From: Pseudovibrio sp947494035
GTDB lineage: Bacteria > Pseudomonadota > Alphaproteobacteria > Rhizobiales > Stappiaceae
NCBI GenBank assembly: GCA_947494035.1
Contig: CANLTN010000004.1
Span: 200,902 to 264,901, forward strand
DNA: 64,000 nucleotides
Reading direction: 5' to 3'
The notes beneath the pieces are model-generated. The model did not search any database and was not told where the DNA came from. It was given only the letters and a program-made list of their open reading frames with translations. Below are positions 1 to 7,411 of the stretch, piece by piece. Position 1 is the stretch's first letter. Every line of letters begins with the position of its first letter. Made by a program: the position numbers and the translations under genes.

Positions 1-1
1 T

Positions 2-124
2 AATAAGGCAATTTCACTCATGCCAGATGGCAGTGATGATATTGTTCGTCAGTTTTTATATCTTATGATTGATGAGAATGAGCGCAGCGAAGTTGCTCGT
101 CTCATCACCAAAGAAACAGATTGA
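2..124 (+). CDS. C-terminal end of an unidentified gene (possibly MarR-type regulator), truncated by the window
   Basis: An open frame runs from the window edge to TGA at 122-124 and encodes about 40 residues that are mostly acidic and helical. The stop overlaps the Shine-Dalgarno (gagg) of the response regulator that starts ten bases later, so the two genes are probably co-transcribed. In other alphaproteobacteria a MarR-type gene (PetP-like) often precedes a response regulator of this class. That synteny is the only reason for the tentative name; the visible residues do not prove a family. Confidence 0.5.
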   Translation, partial: NKAISLMPDGSDDIVRQFLYLMIDENERSEVARLITKETD

Positions 125-133
125 GGAAATACC

Positions 134-835
134 GTGGCCCGCTCAGCTCTTTTAGAAGATGATGCACCTCACATTCTCCTGATTGACGATGACAGCCGTA
201 TTCGGGACCTTCTGCAAAGGTTCCTCGGCGAGAGCGGATTTCGCGTCACCGTCGCAAAAGACGCTGAGGAAGCCCGCCGCAGACTAACTGGACTCGAATT
301 CGACCTGCTTATTCTCGACGTCATGATGCCGGGAGAAAGCGGTCTTGAGCTTGCAAAGGATCTGCGCCGCACCAAAGCGGTCCCGATCCTCATGCTCACC
401 GCCCGCTCCGATACCGAAGACCGCATTGAAGGACTGGAAGCCGGCGTTGATGACTATGTGTCCAAACCATTTGAGCCGCGTGAACTCCTCCTCAGAATTT
501 CGGCCATCCTCCGTCGCGGCGGGCCAAAACCAAAAATGAAACTTGAGGTCCTCGCCTTCGGCCCATTCCAATACAATTCCGAACGCGGCGAGCTCAAACG
601 CAATGACGAATACGTCCGCCTGACCGACCGCGAGAAGCAGATCCTCAACACCTTCGCGGAAAAGCCCGGTCAGACCGTTGCCCGCACCGATCTGGTAGGC
701 TCCGACGTCTCGCTTGGCGAACGCACAATCGACGTTCAGGTAAACCGCCTGAGAAGAAAGATTGAGGAAGACCCCGGCAATCCCTTGTACCTCCAGACCG
801 TGCGTGGGATAGGTTATCGGCTTATTACCAACTAA
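134..835 (+). CDS. OmpR/PhoB-type DNA-binding response regulator
   Basis: A 233-residue two-component response regulator. The N-terminal receiver domain (about residues 12-125) has the acidic pair at D18-D20, the phospho-acceptor D62 in LILDVMMPG, the conserved T89 and K111 in SKPF. The C-terminal winged helix (about 135-230) is of the OmpR/PhoB type, with the end motif VRGIGYRL. Translation starts at GTG 134 with gagg eight bases upstream. The histidine kinase gene begins 42 bases after the stop and is its likely partner. It resembles the PetR/FeuP-like group of alphaproteobacterial regulators; the target genes cannot be told from the sequence. Confidence 0.93.
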   Translation: MARSALLEDDAPHILLIDDDSRIRDLLQRFLGESGFRVTVAKDAEEARRRLTGLEFDLLILDVMMPGESGLELAKDLRRTKAVPILMLTARSDTEDRIEGLEAGVDDYVSKPFEPRELLLRISAILRRGGPKPKMKLEVLAFGPFQYNSERGELKRNDEYVRLTDREKQILNTFAEKPGQTVARTDLVGSDVSLGERTIDVQVNRLRRKIEEDPGNPLYLQTVRGIGYRLITN

Positions 836-877
836 ACGCCCCAAAGGGGCCCAGCACGCATCAGCAGCGAGAGGACA

Positions 878-2260
878 ATGGGCTTATCAGACCGTTTCAA
901 ACTCCCTCAATGGGTCAGAACGCTTTTAACGCCCTACTTCGCGGTGACGAGCTGGCTGCATTATCAGCTTCCCAAGGGCCTGTATGTCCGTGCGCTTCTG
1001 ATCATCATCATCCCGTTCCTGATCCTGCAATCAGTCCTCGCGTTTGTCTTCATGGAGCGCCACTACGATCTGGTGACACGCCGGCTGTCAGAAGCTGTTG
1101 TACGCGACATCGCCGCTGTCATCGACATGACAGAAACTTACGCTCACGACGACAACTACGCCATCTTGAAGCAAATCAGCGCGAGCGCATTGGGCCTGTC
1201 CGTCACCGTCCTTCCCAAGGAACCGCTTCCACCCTCAAAGCCAAAACCACTCTTTGATCTGGTAGACCGTTATCTGACCCGCGAGATCGCCGCACGCATC
1301 GGCAGACCATTCTGGATTGATACCATCGGCGCGGCCAAATATGTCGAGATCCGTATCCAGCTGGAAGCCCAGACACTGCGCGTCATTGCCCGCAGAAGTC
1401 AGACCTACGCCTCCAACTCCCACATTTTCATCGTCTGGATGATCGCCACGTCCCTTGTCCTCATCATCATCGCGGTCTTGTTCCTTCGTAACCAGATCAG
1501 GCCAATCGAACAGCTGGCGGACGCCGCAGAGGAATTCGGCAAAGGCCGACAAGTCGTCAACTTCCGCCCCCATGGAGCCCGTGAAGTTCGCCGTGCCGCA
1601 CTCGCTTTCATCGATATGCGCCGACGGATTGAACGCCACGTTGACCAGCGCACCACCATGCTCGCAGGCGTCAGCCATGACCTTCGCACCATCCTGACCC
1701 GCTTCCGCTTGCAATTGGCGCTCCTGCATGACTCCCCTGAAGCAGACGCGCTGCGCAATGATGTCGATGAAATGAACCGGATGCTGGAAGACTACCTCTC
1801 CTTCTCCAAAGGCTATGGCGATGAACCTCCAGCCCCCGTTGATGTTGCATTGATGCTTGAGGATCTGGAAGTCGAGGCCGAAGTTGTCGGTGCAGATGTC
1901 GCTTCCTCGTTTGACGGCGATCCGCTGGTCATTGTCAAAGGCCGCGCTTTCCGCCGCTGCCTGCTGAATGTCATTTCCAATGCAGCGCGCTACGGCAAGA
2001 TGCTGCGCATCAAAGGAAACCGCACACCGGACTGGCTGATCATTACAGTTGATGATGATGGCCCCGGCATACCACGCGAAGAGCGTGAAAACGTCTTCCG
2101 CCCATTCCACAGGCTCGACACCGCCCGCAATCAGGACAGCGGTGGTTCAGGTTTGGGCCTTGCCATTGCAAGAGACATCGTGCGAAGCCACGGCGGCGAA
2201 ATCTTCCTGCGCCAGTCCCCACTGGGCGGCCTGCGCGTCCGCATTCGTATCCCGATCTAA
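878..2260 (+). CDS. Sensor histidine kinase with HAMP domain (EnvZ-like)
   Basis: A 460-residue inner-membrane sensor kinase. Transmembrane segments lie near residues 38-58 and 183-203 and flank a periplasmic sensor of about 125 residues. A HAMP linker follows, then the dimerisation helix with phospho-accepting H267, and an HATPase domain with the N box (NVISNAARYG), G1 (DDDGPGIP) and G2 (GGSGLGLAIA). The H box reads SHDLRTILTR, so the usual proline after HDLRT is isoleucine. The gene follows its response regulator and very likely phosphorylates it. The gene is complete and I see no frameshift. The signal sensed is unknown. Confidence 0.93.
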   Translation: MGLSDRFKLPQWVRTLLTPYFAVTSWLHYQLPKGLYVRALLIIIIPFLILQSVLAFVFMERHYDLVTRRLSEAVVRDIAAVIDMTETYAHDDNYAILKQISASALGLSVTVLPKEPLPPSKPKPLFDLVDRYLTREIAARIGRPFWIDTIGAAKYVEIRIQLEAQTLRVIARRSQTYASNSHIFIVWMIATSLVLIIIAVLFLRNQIRPIEQLADAAEEFGKGRQVVNFRPHGAREVRRAALAFIDMRRRIERHVDQRTTMLAGVSHDLRTILTRFRLQLALLHDSPEADALRNDVDEMNRMLEDYLSFSKGYGDEPPAPVDVALMLEDLEVEAEVVGADVASSFDGDPLVIVKGRAFRRCLLNVISNAARYGKMLRIKGNRTPDWLIITVDDDGPGIPREERENVFRPFHRLDTARNQDSGGSGLGLAIARDIVRSHGGEIFLRQSPLGGLRVRIRIPI

Positions 2261-2307
2261 AGAGCATTCACTGCCTTGTTAATCGGGAGCACGCACAAAT
2301 AGCACCA

Positions 2308-2580
2308 CATGGCCAGCCATGCAGTGTTTCACCTGATCTTCCCAGAGAACGGGACGAGCAAGGCGAGCAGGCAACGCCTGCGCTACTTGTTAGAATTGAG
2401 TCTTCGGCATTGGCTGTCGCCTTGCCCGGGCTTTCTTTTGATGAACAACATCGCCTCTTTTGCCTATAAGGCACGATAGCCGGTTTCCCGGAAAGACAGT
2501 GGCTTATCCGGTCAGGTTTCCCTGCCCGAACAGTTCCTCCATCCTTGGCAATTTTGGTTGAGACAAGAGGTTTCCCTCTC
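2308..2580 (-). ncRNA. Candidate structured RNA: series of hairpins, three with GGGAAACC apices
   Basis: This part of a convergent gap carries at least six short perfect or near-perfect hairpins: 2308-2321, 2367-2381, 2461-2473, 2480-2491, 2507-2530 and 2565-2580. The last three each end in GG-GAAA-CC when read on the minus strand, that is, GNRA tetraloops. Two of these stems (2507-2530 and 2565-2580) are intact on the minus strand only through G-U pairs, which become A-C mismatches on the plus strand, so a minus-strand RNA is favoured. I could not match it to RNase P RNA, tmRNA, SRP RNA or a known riboswitch. A minus-strand open frame of 110 codons across it looks non-coding. Confidence 0.4.
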
Positions 2581-2628
2581 ACAACACCCGCATTTGCCAC
2601 CGCGTGATACCCTATAGTCCTGGGCCCT

Positions 2629-2798
2629 TCCCCTCAAACCATGCGGCCACGTTTGAAGATCGGTTCACCGGACCGCCAGAAGGTTCGTTACCTCTTCCAA
2701 CAGCCCCGCCCAACCCACGCCACACTGACGGCCGGTCCGCCAGCAGCCCGTCACGTGGGCATGGGATTTAAAGTAGCCTGAGAAAACCGTCAGGGGGA
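2629..2798. ncRNA. Candidate rod-shaped RNA with nested long-range helices (6S-like shape)
   Basis: Three nested complementary pairs bracket this about 170-base segment. Bases 2629-2634 pair with 2793-2798. The block at 2639-2652 (ccatgc, gg bulge, ccacgt) pairs with 2753-2764. Bases 2669-2675 (cggaccg) pair with 2733-2739. Unpaired stretches of 16 and 13 bases between the second and third helices form an internal bubble. The length and the closed-rod-with-bubble shape recall 6S RNA, but I do not recognise the sequence and cannot fix the strand. It may instead be part of one larger RNA with the hairpin series at 2308-2580. Confidence 0.35.
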
Positions 2799-2815
2799 TA
2801 AGTTTTTCTTCCCCA
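2791..2815 (-). terminator. Weak hairpin downstream of csaA
   Basis: On the minus strand GGGGA-AG and CT-TATCCCC form an imperfect stem around an A-rich loop about 25 bases after the csaA stop. No T-run follows, so termination is uncertain. The same G-run also pairs in the rod-shaped candidate RNA. Confidence 0.2.
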
Positions 2816-2840
2816 GCGTCTCATATGAAACTCATCAGGC

Positions 2841-3197
2841 TTAATGCATGCGCCCGCCATTGGGCACCTTGCTGTCTGGTTGCAGCAAAACGATATCGCC
2901 GTTTTCATCAGACAGACCCAGTGTCAGAACCTCCGACATGAAAGGTCCGATCTGGCGCGGAGGAAAATTCACCACCGCAACCACCTGACGGCCAATAAGC
3001 GCTTCTGGCGCATAATGCGCGGTGATTTGAGCAGAGGTCTTCTTCACGCCAATCTCTGCCCCAAAATCAATCGTCAGCTTATATGCGGGCTTGCGGGCCT
3101 CCGGAAAATCAACAGCCTCGATAACCGTCCCCACCCGCACATCCACATTCAGAAAATCATCAATACTGATCGTTTTAGTATCTTCTGTTTGGTCCAT
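2841..3197 (-). CDS. csaA: CsaA-type tRNA-binding protein
   Basis: A 118-residue protein made of a single OB-fold tRNA-binding domain (EMAP/CsaA family, about residues 12-118). Family hallmarks are FLNVDVRVGTV near the start, the KKTSAQIT segment and the C-terminal PNGG(R)xH signature, here VPNGGRMH. CsaA is described as a dimeric tRNA-binding, chaperone-like protein in the cytoplasm; its exact role is unsettled. It lies just downstream of a TetR-type regulator gene on the same strand, about 18 bases apart, so the two may be co-transcribed. Length and ends match the family. Confidence 0.9.
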   Translation of the reverse strand: MDQTEDTKTISIDDFLNVDVRVGTVIEAVDFPEARKPAYKLTIDFGAEIGVKKTSAQITAHYAPEALIGRQVVAVVNFPPRQIGPFMSEVLTLGLSDENGDIVLLQPDSKVPNGGRMH

Positions 3198-3215
3198 AAT
3201 CTTCTCTAATTTAAA

Positions 3216-3911
3216 TCAGGAGCTGGCCTCAGTCCCGCCATTTGTAGGTTCAGGTGCAGGGGCCTTCCTATCAGCAGCCGAACGTGTCGGTTTCTGGCAT
3301 AAACGTCCCAGTCCCTCAAGGAATGGTGCAGCAACCTTCTCAACACGGCACGCACGACCCATCCATTTTTCGCCCCGCGCCAGCATCTCGTCAACAGCAA
3401 CCATAACCTTTGGATGCCCCGGCGCATCGTCCTCAAGCCAGACACGAACCACCCGCTCATACCCAACAGCCAGAGCATTGGACATGCCCACGTTGCGCAG
3501 GCCAAACTCTTCAATGCCAGCCGCCACCATCATCCATTTCATGGAGCGGGTCACAAGCTTATGCATGTGTATGGCCAGAGCCGGGTCCTTCACCGCCGTC
3601 TTGCGCAGGTTTCTGATCGCTTCCTTGTAAGGTTCCATGAGATCAAGTCGGCACATAAGAACATCGAAAAGGCGGTCACGTGCCGTCTCATCCATCAGGT
3701 CAGGATCACGCTCCTGAAGAACCTTCTGGTCAATTTCCCGCATAAAGGCGCCAAGCAGATCAAGCTTGCCATTGCAACACGCGCGCACCACCTCAATCTT
3801 CACACCAGCGTTATCCGCGATTGCCGCATAGGTGATTTCTTCAATCCGCTGCGTTTTCAGCAGCTCAATGAAACTTTCCACGACTTTCTGATGGGTCTTC
3901 TCGGTGGGCAT
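3216..3911 (-). CDS. TetR/AcrR-family transcriptional regulator
   Basis: A 231-residue protein. The first about 50 residues form a TetR-like helix-turn-helix (ITYAAIADNAGVKIEVVRA) and the rest is a helical ligand domain with no close match that I recognise. The HTH is slightly unusual: the common Y-x-H-F-x-x-K end of the domain is replaced by ACCNGKLDLL. I chose ATG 3911 rather than an upstream in-frame start because AGGAG lies six bases before it. The C-terminal tail is proline- and glycine-rich. It is followed closely by csaA. The ligand and operator are unknown. Confidence 0.8.
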   Translation of the reverse strand: MPTEKTHQKVVESFIELLKTQRIEEITYAAIADNAGVKIEVVRACCNGKLDLLGAFMREIDQKVLQERDPDLMDETARDRLFDVLMCRLDLMEPYKEAIRNLRKTAVKDPALAIHMHKLVTRSMKWMMVAAGIEEFGLRNVGMSNALAVGYERVVRVWLEDDAPGHPKVMVAVDEMLARGEKWMGRACRVEKVAAPFLEGLGRLCQKPTRSAADRKAPAPEPTNGGTEASS

Positions 3912-3991
3912 GGCACGCTCCTGTATGACCAACACTGTCTCTACGCATCAACACCTGATCATACACAAAGGAACAGCGCAGATACAAAGAA

Positions 3992-4019
3992 AAAGCCTCA
4001 GTCTAGTAACCGAGGCTTT
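3992..4019 (-). terminator. Rho-independent terminator after ybjN/proC remnant
   Basis: Arms aaagcctcag (3992-4001) and ccgaggcttt (4010-4019) form a ten-pair stem, and a T-rich run follows on the minus strand. One pair is G-U on the minus strand and a mismatch on the plus strand, which fits minus-strand transcription. Confidence 0.7.
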
Positions 4020-4049
4020 ACGTCAATATCGAGCAATTTTGGAACCTGC

Positions 4050-4187
4050 TTAGTCAGCACGTTCTGCGGCGCGAGGGGCAGCCGTTGCAGTTGCCTGCTC
4101 AGGGGCCACACCCTGCTTCATCCATCCAGTCAACATGGCATCACCCGTTTCGCCAACTCCTGCCGGAACCAGCGGGCGATCATGCAT
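4050..4187 (-). pseudogene. proC: Eroded N-terminal remnant of proC (pyrroline-5-carboxylate reductase)
   Basis: A 45-codon frame starts five bases after ybjN. Its residues 11-27 (VGETGDAMLTGWMKQGV) resemble the start of ProC, which normally has a dinucleotide-binding GxGxMGxAMLxGW motif. Here the glycine-rich loop is damaged (G-V-G-E-T-G), and the rest of the roughly 270-residue enzyme is gone, replaced by an alanine-rich tail, a stop and then a terminator. In related alphaproteobacteria the order ubiK-ybjN-proC is common, which supports a decayed proC. No clear ribosome binding site is visible. The alternative is a chance small ORF. Confidence 0.5.
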
Positions 4188-4192
4188 TAATT

Positions 4193-4693
4193 TCAGGCAT
4201 CACCGGCAGTTTCAAACATCACTGTTTCCATCGCTTCCTGCGCTGTCTTGCCAGCCCACACGACAAACTGGAATGCCTGATAGTACCGCTCACAGGAATC
4301 AAGAGAATTGGAGAAAAGAACCTCGATCTGGGAGGGGTTGGCCTCCGCGCCACCGGCAAGCAAAAGCGACTGGCGGAAGATAACAACACCTTCCTGACCC
4401 CAGATATCAAAGTGCCCCATCCACTGTTGCTCATTAATCAGAGCAAGCAGACGCACAATATCGTCTTTTCTGGGGGCTGGGACTTTCAGATCGAACGCGC
4501 TTGCCATATGCAGCGCCTCCAACTCTTCCATCCATGAAAAGGTGACGTGATAATCGCACCAAGACCCTGTAACCGAAATGGAAATTTCGTCATCACCGAG
4601 GCGCTCAAAAGACCAGTCATTGCCGGTCGCAAGGTTTTCGATGGTATCAACCGGATTCAGGGGGCGTTCCGTGCCGTACTCAATAAGGCTCAT
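4193..4693 (-). CDS. YbjN domain-containing protein
   Basis: A 166-residue cytoplasmic protein of the YbjN family (type III secretion chaperone-like fold). The SWCDYHVTFSWMEELEALH segment and the central RLLALINEQQWMGHFDIW are typical of the alphaproteobacterial branch. Start ATG 4693 has AGAGGA seven to eight bases upstream. It lies downstream of ubiK and directly upstream of the proC-like remnant, an order kept in many Hyphomicrobiales. The role is poorly known; enterobacterial YbjN affects motility and stress responses, but transfer of that role here would be guesswork. Confidence 0.85.
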   Translation of the reverse strand: MSLIEYGTERPLNPVDTIENLATGNDWSFERLGDDEISISVTGSWCDYHVTFSWMEELEALHMASAFDLKVPAPRKDDIVRLLALINEQQWMGHFDIWGQEGVVIFRQSLLLAGGAEANPSQIEVLFSNSLDSCERYYQAFQFVVWAGKTAQEAMETVMFETAGDA

Positions 4694-4973
4694 TTCCGGT
4701 CCTCTTTCCGTTTGAGGAATGGTTTTCTACCCACTCCAGACGGAGGCGGGTCGAGTGATCGTGGACCAGACACTTACGTGCTCTTTACTAGAAACATGCA
4801 CTACAAAGGAAGTTCCCAAGAGGAACTATTGATGCGAAACATAGAATCTCTTTTTTCCCAATATACCGATAGACCTGCTCTTTCCCCTATAGGGGGAACC
4901 GACAGAACATTGCGAAAATTGTGGACGACTCTCAGCCGCCCACAGCATATTCACATGTAATTTTCGGCCAGAA

Positions 4974-5258
4974 CTACGCTTTGTCTTCAGGCTTAGTGTT
5001 TTTATCAAGTGCAGCGAGACGTTCTTCGGCTGCTTTAAGGCGCTCTTCCAGCTTTTCAACTTCATCAAGCGCTTTGATCGCCATGTCTTTGACTGTGTCA
5101 AACTCATCGCGCGAAATCAGATCCATATCTGACATGAAACGCTCAAGCTGCGCCCGGAATGCGGTTTCCATTTCCCGCTTTGCACCTTGCGCAACACCAG
5201 CGGCATCGGTCATCAGCTTTGCAAACTCGTCGAACATGCGATTAGGTGACTGGCTCAT
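4974..5258 (-). CDS. ubiK: Accessory factor UbiK family protein (BMFP/YqiC)
   Basis: A 94-residue protein. The N-terminal part is an amphipathic helix (MFDEFAKLMTDAAGVAQGAK) and the C-terminal part a coiled coil (about residues 50-85, DEVEKLEERLKAAEERLAAL). This is the domain layout of the membrane-fusogenic UbiK/BMFP family, whose E. coli member aids ubiquinone biosynthesis. ATG 5258 was chosen because AGAGGA precedes it, rather than a start eleven codons upstream. It is transcribed away from lgt and precedes ybjN, as in related genomes. Confidence 0.88.
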   Translation of the reverse strand: MSQSPNRMFDEFAKLMTDAAGVAQGAKREMETAFRAQLERFMSDMDLISRDEFDTVKDMAIKALDEVEKLEERLKAAEERLAALDKNTKPEDKA

Positions 5259-5462
5259 GGCGTCCTCTTTAAATTTATATCTCATAAACAAGTATTGGTC
5301 TGGTTCGACAGATTCAAGCGCTCAAGCCCGTTTTGCGACCAGAAGTCTAAAGAACCTGTCAGTAAAATGACGAAAGCTTGTGTTGAACACCTGCGATAAA
5401 CCACTTGACCAACTCCGCCACTTGTCGGAATGCTCGCTCAGTTAATAACAGAAGGGTTTCCA

Positions 5463-6299
5463 ATGCCGCTCCTAGCAATACCTTTCCCGATGATTGATCC
5501 GGTTCTGATTGAATTCGGTCCACTCGCCATCCGTTGGTATGCTCTGGCATATATCGCCGGAATTCTGCTTGCATGGCGTTACATGGTCGTAACCGTCCGC
5601 AACACAGCGCTCTGGAACAAGACCCCTCACCCAACAGCAGCAAACATCGACGATTTTGTCATGTGGGCGACGCTTGGCATCATCCTTGGCGGGCGTTTAG
5701 GCTACGTGCTGTTCTACAACCTGCCCTATTACCTCACCAACCCGCTGGAGATTTTCGCGGTTTGGGAAGGCGGCATGGCCTTCCACGGTGGGTTGCTTGG
5801 CATGATCGTTGTTCTGATCATCTATTCCAGATCGCGCAACCTGTCCGGCTGGACCATGTTCGATCTGGCAGCCATCGCCGCCCCTATCGGCCTCTTCTTC
5901 GGACGCATCGCCAACTTCATCAACTCCGAACTCTGGGGCCGCCCAACCGACGTGGCATGGGCCGTGGTCTTTCCCAATGGCGGACCGGAACCAAGACACC
6001 CAAGCCAGCTCTATGAAGCCGCACTGGAAGGAGCCCTCCTGTTCCTCGTGCTACGCTTGTTGTCACACCGCTTCAAACTGCTGCAGAAACCCGGCGTTCT
6101 CGCTGGCAGCTTTGCCATTGGCTACGGTCTGGCCCGCTCGTTTGTGGAACTCTACCGCGTCCCGGATGCACAAATCGGATACCTCTCCGGCTTCCTCACA
6201 ATGGGCATGCTCCTGAGCCTGCCAATGGTCCTTATCGGAGCAGCCATCATAGTCTGGGCCCTAAAAAGAAATCCGGAAGAGAATAAAGCAGCCAAATGA
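5463..6299 (+). CDS. lgt: Prolipoprotein diacylglyceryl transferase
   Basis: A 278-residue inner-membrane enzyme that moves diacylglycerol from phosphatidylglycerol to the lipobox cysteine of prolipoproteins, the first step of lipoprotein maturation. Visible hallmarks are HGGLLGM, the Lgt signature GRIANFINSELWGRPTD and PRHPSQLYEA, with about seven membrane segments. ATG 5463 follows agaaggg at a suitable distance; an in-frame start eleven codons upstream lacks this support. The stop overlaps the start of the methyltransferase gene (ATGA), so the two are translationally coupled. Confidence 0.96.
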   Translation: MPLLAIPFPMIDPVLIEFGPLAIRWYALAYIAGILLAWRYMVVTVRNTALWNKTPHPTAANIDDFVMWATLGIILGGRLGYVLFYNLPYYLTNPLEIFAVWEGGMAFHGGLLGMIVVLIIYSRSRNLSGWTMFDLAAIAAPIGLFFGRIANFINSELWGRPTDVAWAVVFPNGGPEPRHPSQLYEAALEGALLFLVLRLLSHRFKLLQKPGVLAGSFAIGYGLARSFVELYRVPDAQIGYLSGFLTMGMLLSLPMVLIGAAIIVWALKRNPEENKAAK

Positions 6300-7387
6300 C
6301 CAGTTCCGCGACCACGCCCCTTCAGGAGAAAATCAAAAAGCGGATTGCGGATCATGGTCCCATGTCCGTCGCAGAGTATATGAGCATGTGCCTGTCTGAT
6401 CCCGAGCACGGCTACTACATGCACCAACACCCCTTCGGCACCAAGGGCGACTTCACCACCGCACCGGAAATCTCGCAGCTCTTCGGCGAGCTGATTGGTG
6501 CATGGTTTGTACATCAGTATCTCTCACAGGATCTCAAAGGCCCCATTCACCTGATTGAAATGGGGCCGGGTCGCGGCACACTCATGAAAGACATCCTGCG
6601 CGTGGTCTCCCTGCGCCCGCAAATGCTCGCCAACCTGCAGATTCATCTGATGGAAACCAGCCCCTCCTTGCGCAATGCACAGCGCAAACTGCTCAAAGCC
6701 TACACAATCAAATGGCACGACACGCTGGAAACCATTCCGGAAGGTCCAATCCTGCTCGTCGCCAACGAACTATTTGACGCCCTCCCCATCCACCAGTACC
6801 AGCTGACGGAACAAGGATGGCGCGAAAGATGTGTCGGGCTGGATGATGATGGCAACCTCACCTTCGGCATCGGTGCTGGCACCCTGTCTCCGGCAGATGT
6901 AGCCAAAGCAAACCTGAAGGCCAAACTGGGCGATACGCTGGAACTGTCTCCCGCTTCCAACGCAATTGCCGCACACATCAGCCAGCGCATCCGGCAAAAC
7001 GGCGGCGCAGCGTTGCTCGTCGACTACGGCTACGCCAAAACCGCCACTGGTGACACGTTTCAGGCCCTCAAAAAGCACGAATACGTCTCAACGCTGGACC
7101 ATTGCGGCGAAGCTGATCTGACCGCCCACGTCAACTTTCAGGCCCTTGCCAACGCCGCACTGGCACAAGGCGCCAAGGTGCACGGCCCGATCAGTCAGGG
7201 CCAGTTCCTGCTGGGCCTCGGCTTGCTGGAGCGAGCCGGACAGCTTGGCGCAGGCAAATCCACCCTTGATCAGGACCAGATCCGCAAAGACGTAGAACGC
7301 CTTGCAGCAGATGACCAGATGGGTGCACTGTTCAAAGTCCTTTGCATCACCAATACCTCTGAAAAACCAATTCCATTTCAACAATAA
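6296..7387 (+). CDS. SAM-dependent methyltransferase, MidA/NDUFAF7 family
   Basis: A 363-residue COG1565-type methyltransferase. Motif I is EMGPGRGTLMKDILR, followed by HLMETSPSLRNAQ and NELFDALPI, all typical of the family. The mitochondrial homologue NDUFAF7 methylates an arginine of the complex I subunit NDUFS2, so a role in respiratory complex I assembly is a fair inference but not shown here. It overlaps lgt by four bases and is followed by pgeF after 24 bases. The lgt-COG1565-pgeF order is widespread in alphaproteobacteria. Confidence 0.93.
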   Translation: MTSSATTPLQEKIKKRIADHGPMSVAEYMSMCLSDPEHGYYMHQHPFGTKGDFTTAPEISQLFGELIGAWFVHQYLSQDLKGPIHLIEMGPGRGTLMKDILRVVSLRPQMLANLQIHLMETSPSLRNAQRKLLKAYTIKWHDTLETIPEGPILLVANELFDALPIHQYQLTEQGWRERCVGLDDDGNLTFGIGAGTLSPADVAKANLKAKLGDTLELSPASNAIAAHISQRIRQNGGAALLVDYGYAKTATGDTFQALKKHEYVSTLDHCGEADLTAHVNFQALANAALAQGAKVHGPISQGQFLLGLGLLERAGQLGAGKSTLDQDQIRKDVERLAADDQMGALFKVLCITNTSEKPIPFQQ

Positions 7388-7411
7388 ACCCACCGACAGC
7401 GGGAGAAGCTA

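Noticed and set aside
2268..2600. 110-codon minus-strand frame in the convergent gap
   Set aside because: It has no ribosome binding site, unusual composition (Cys/Ser/Arg rich) and runs through several hairpins; an RNA is more likely.
5396..5424. tRNA-like stretch on the minus strand (ggcggagttggtcaagtgg)
   Set aside because: It resembles a D arm, but no acceptor stem, anticodon stem or T loop can be formed around it.
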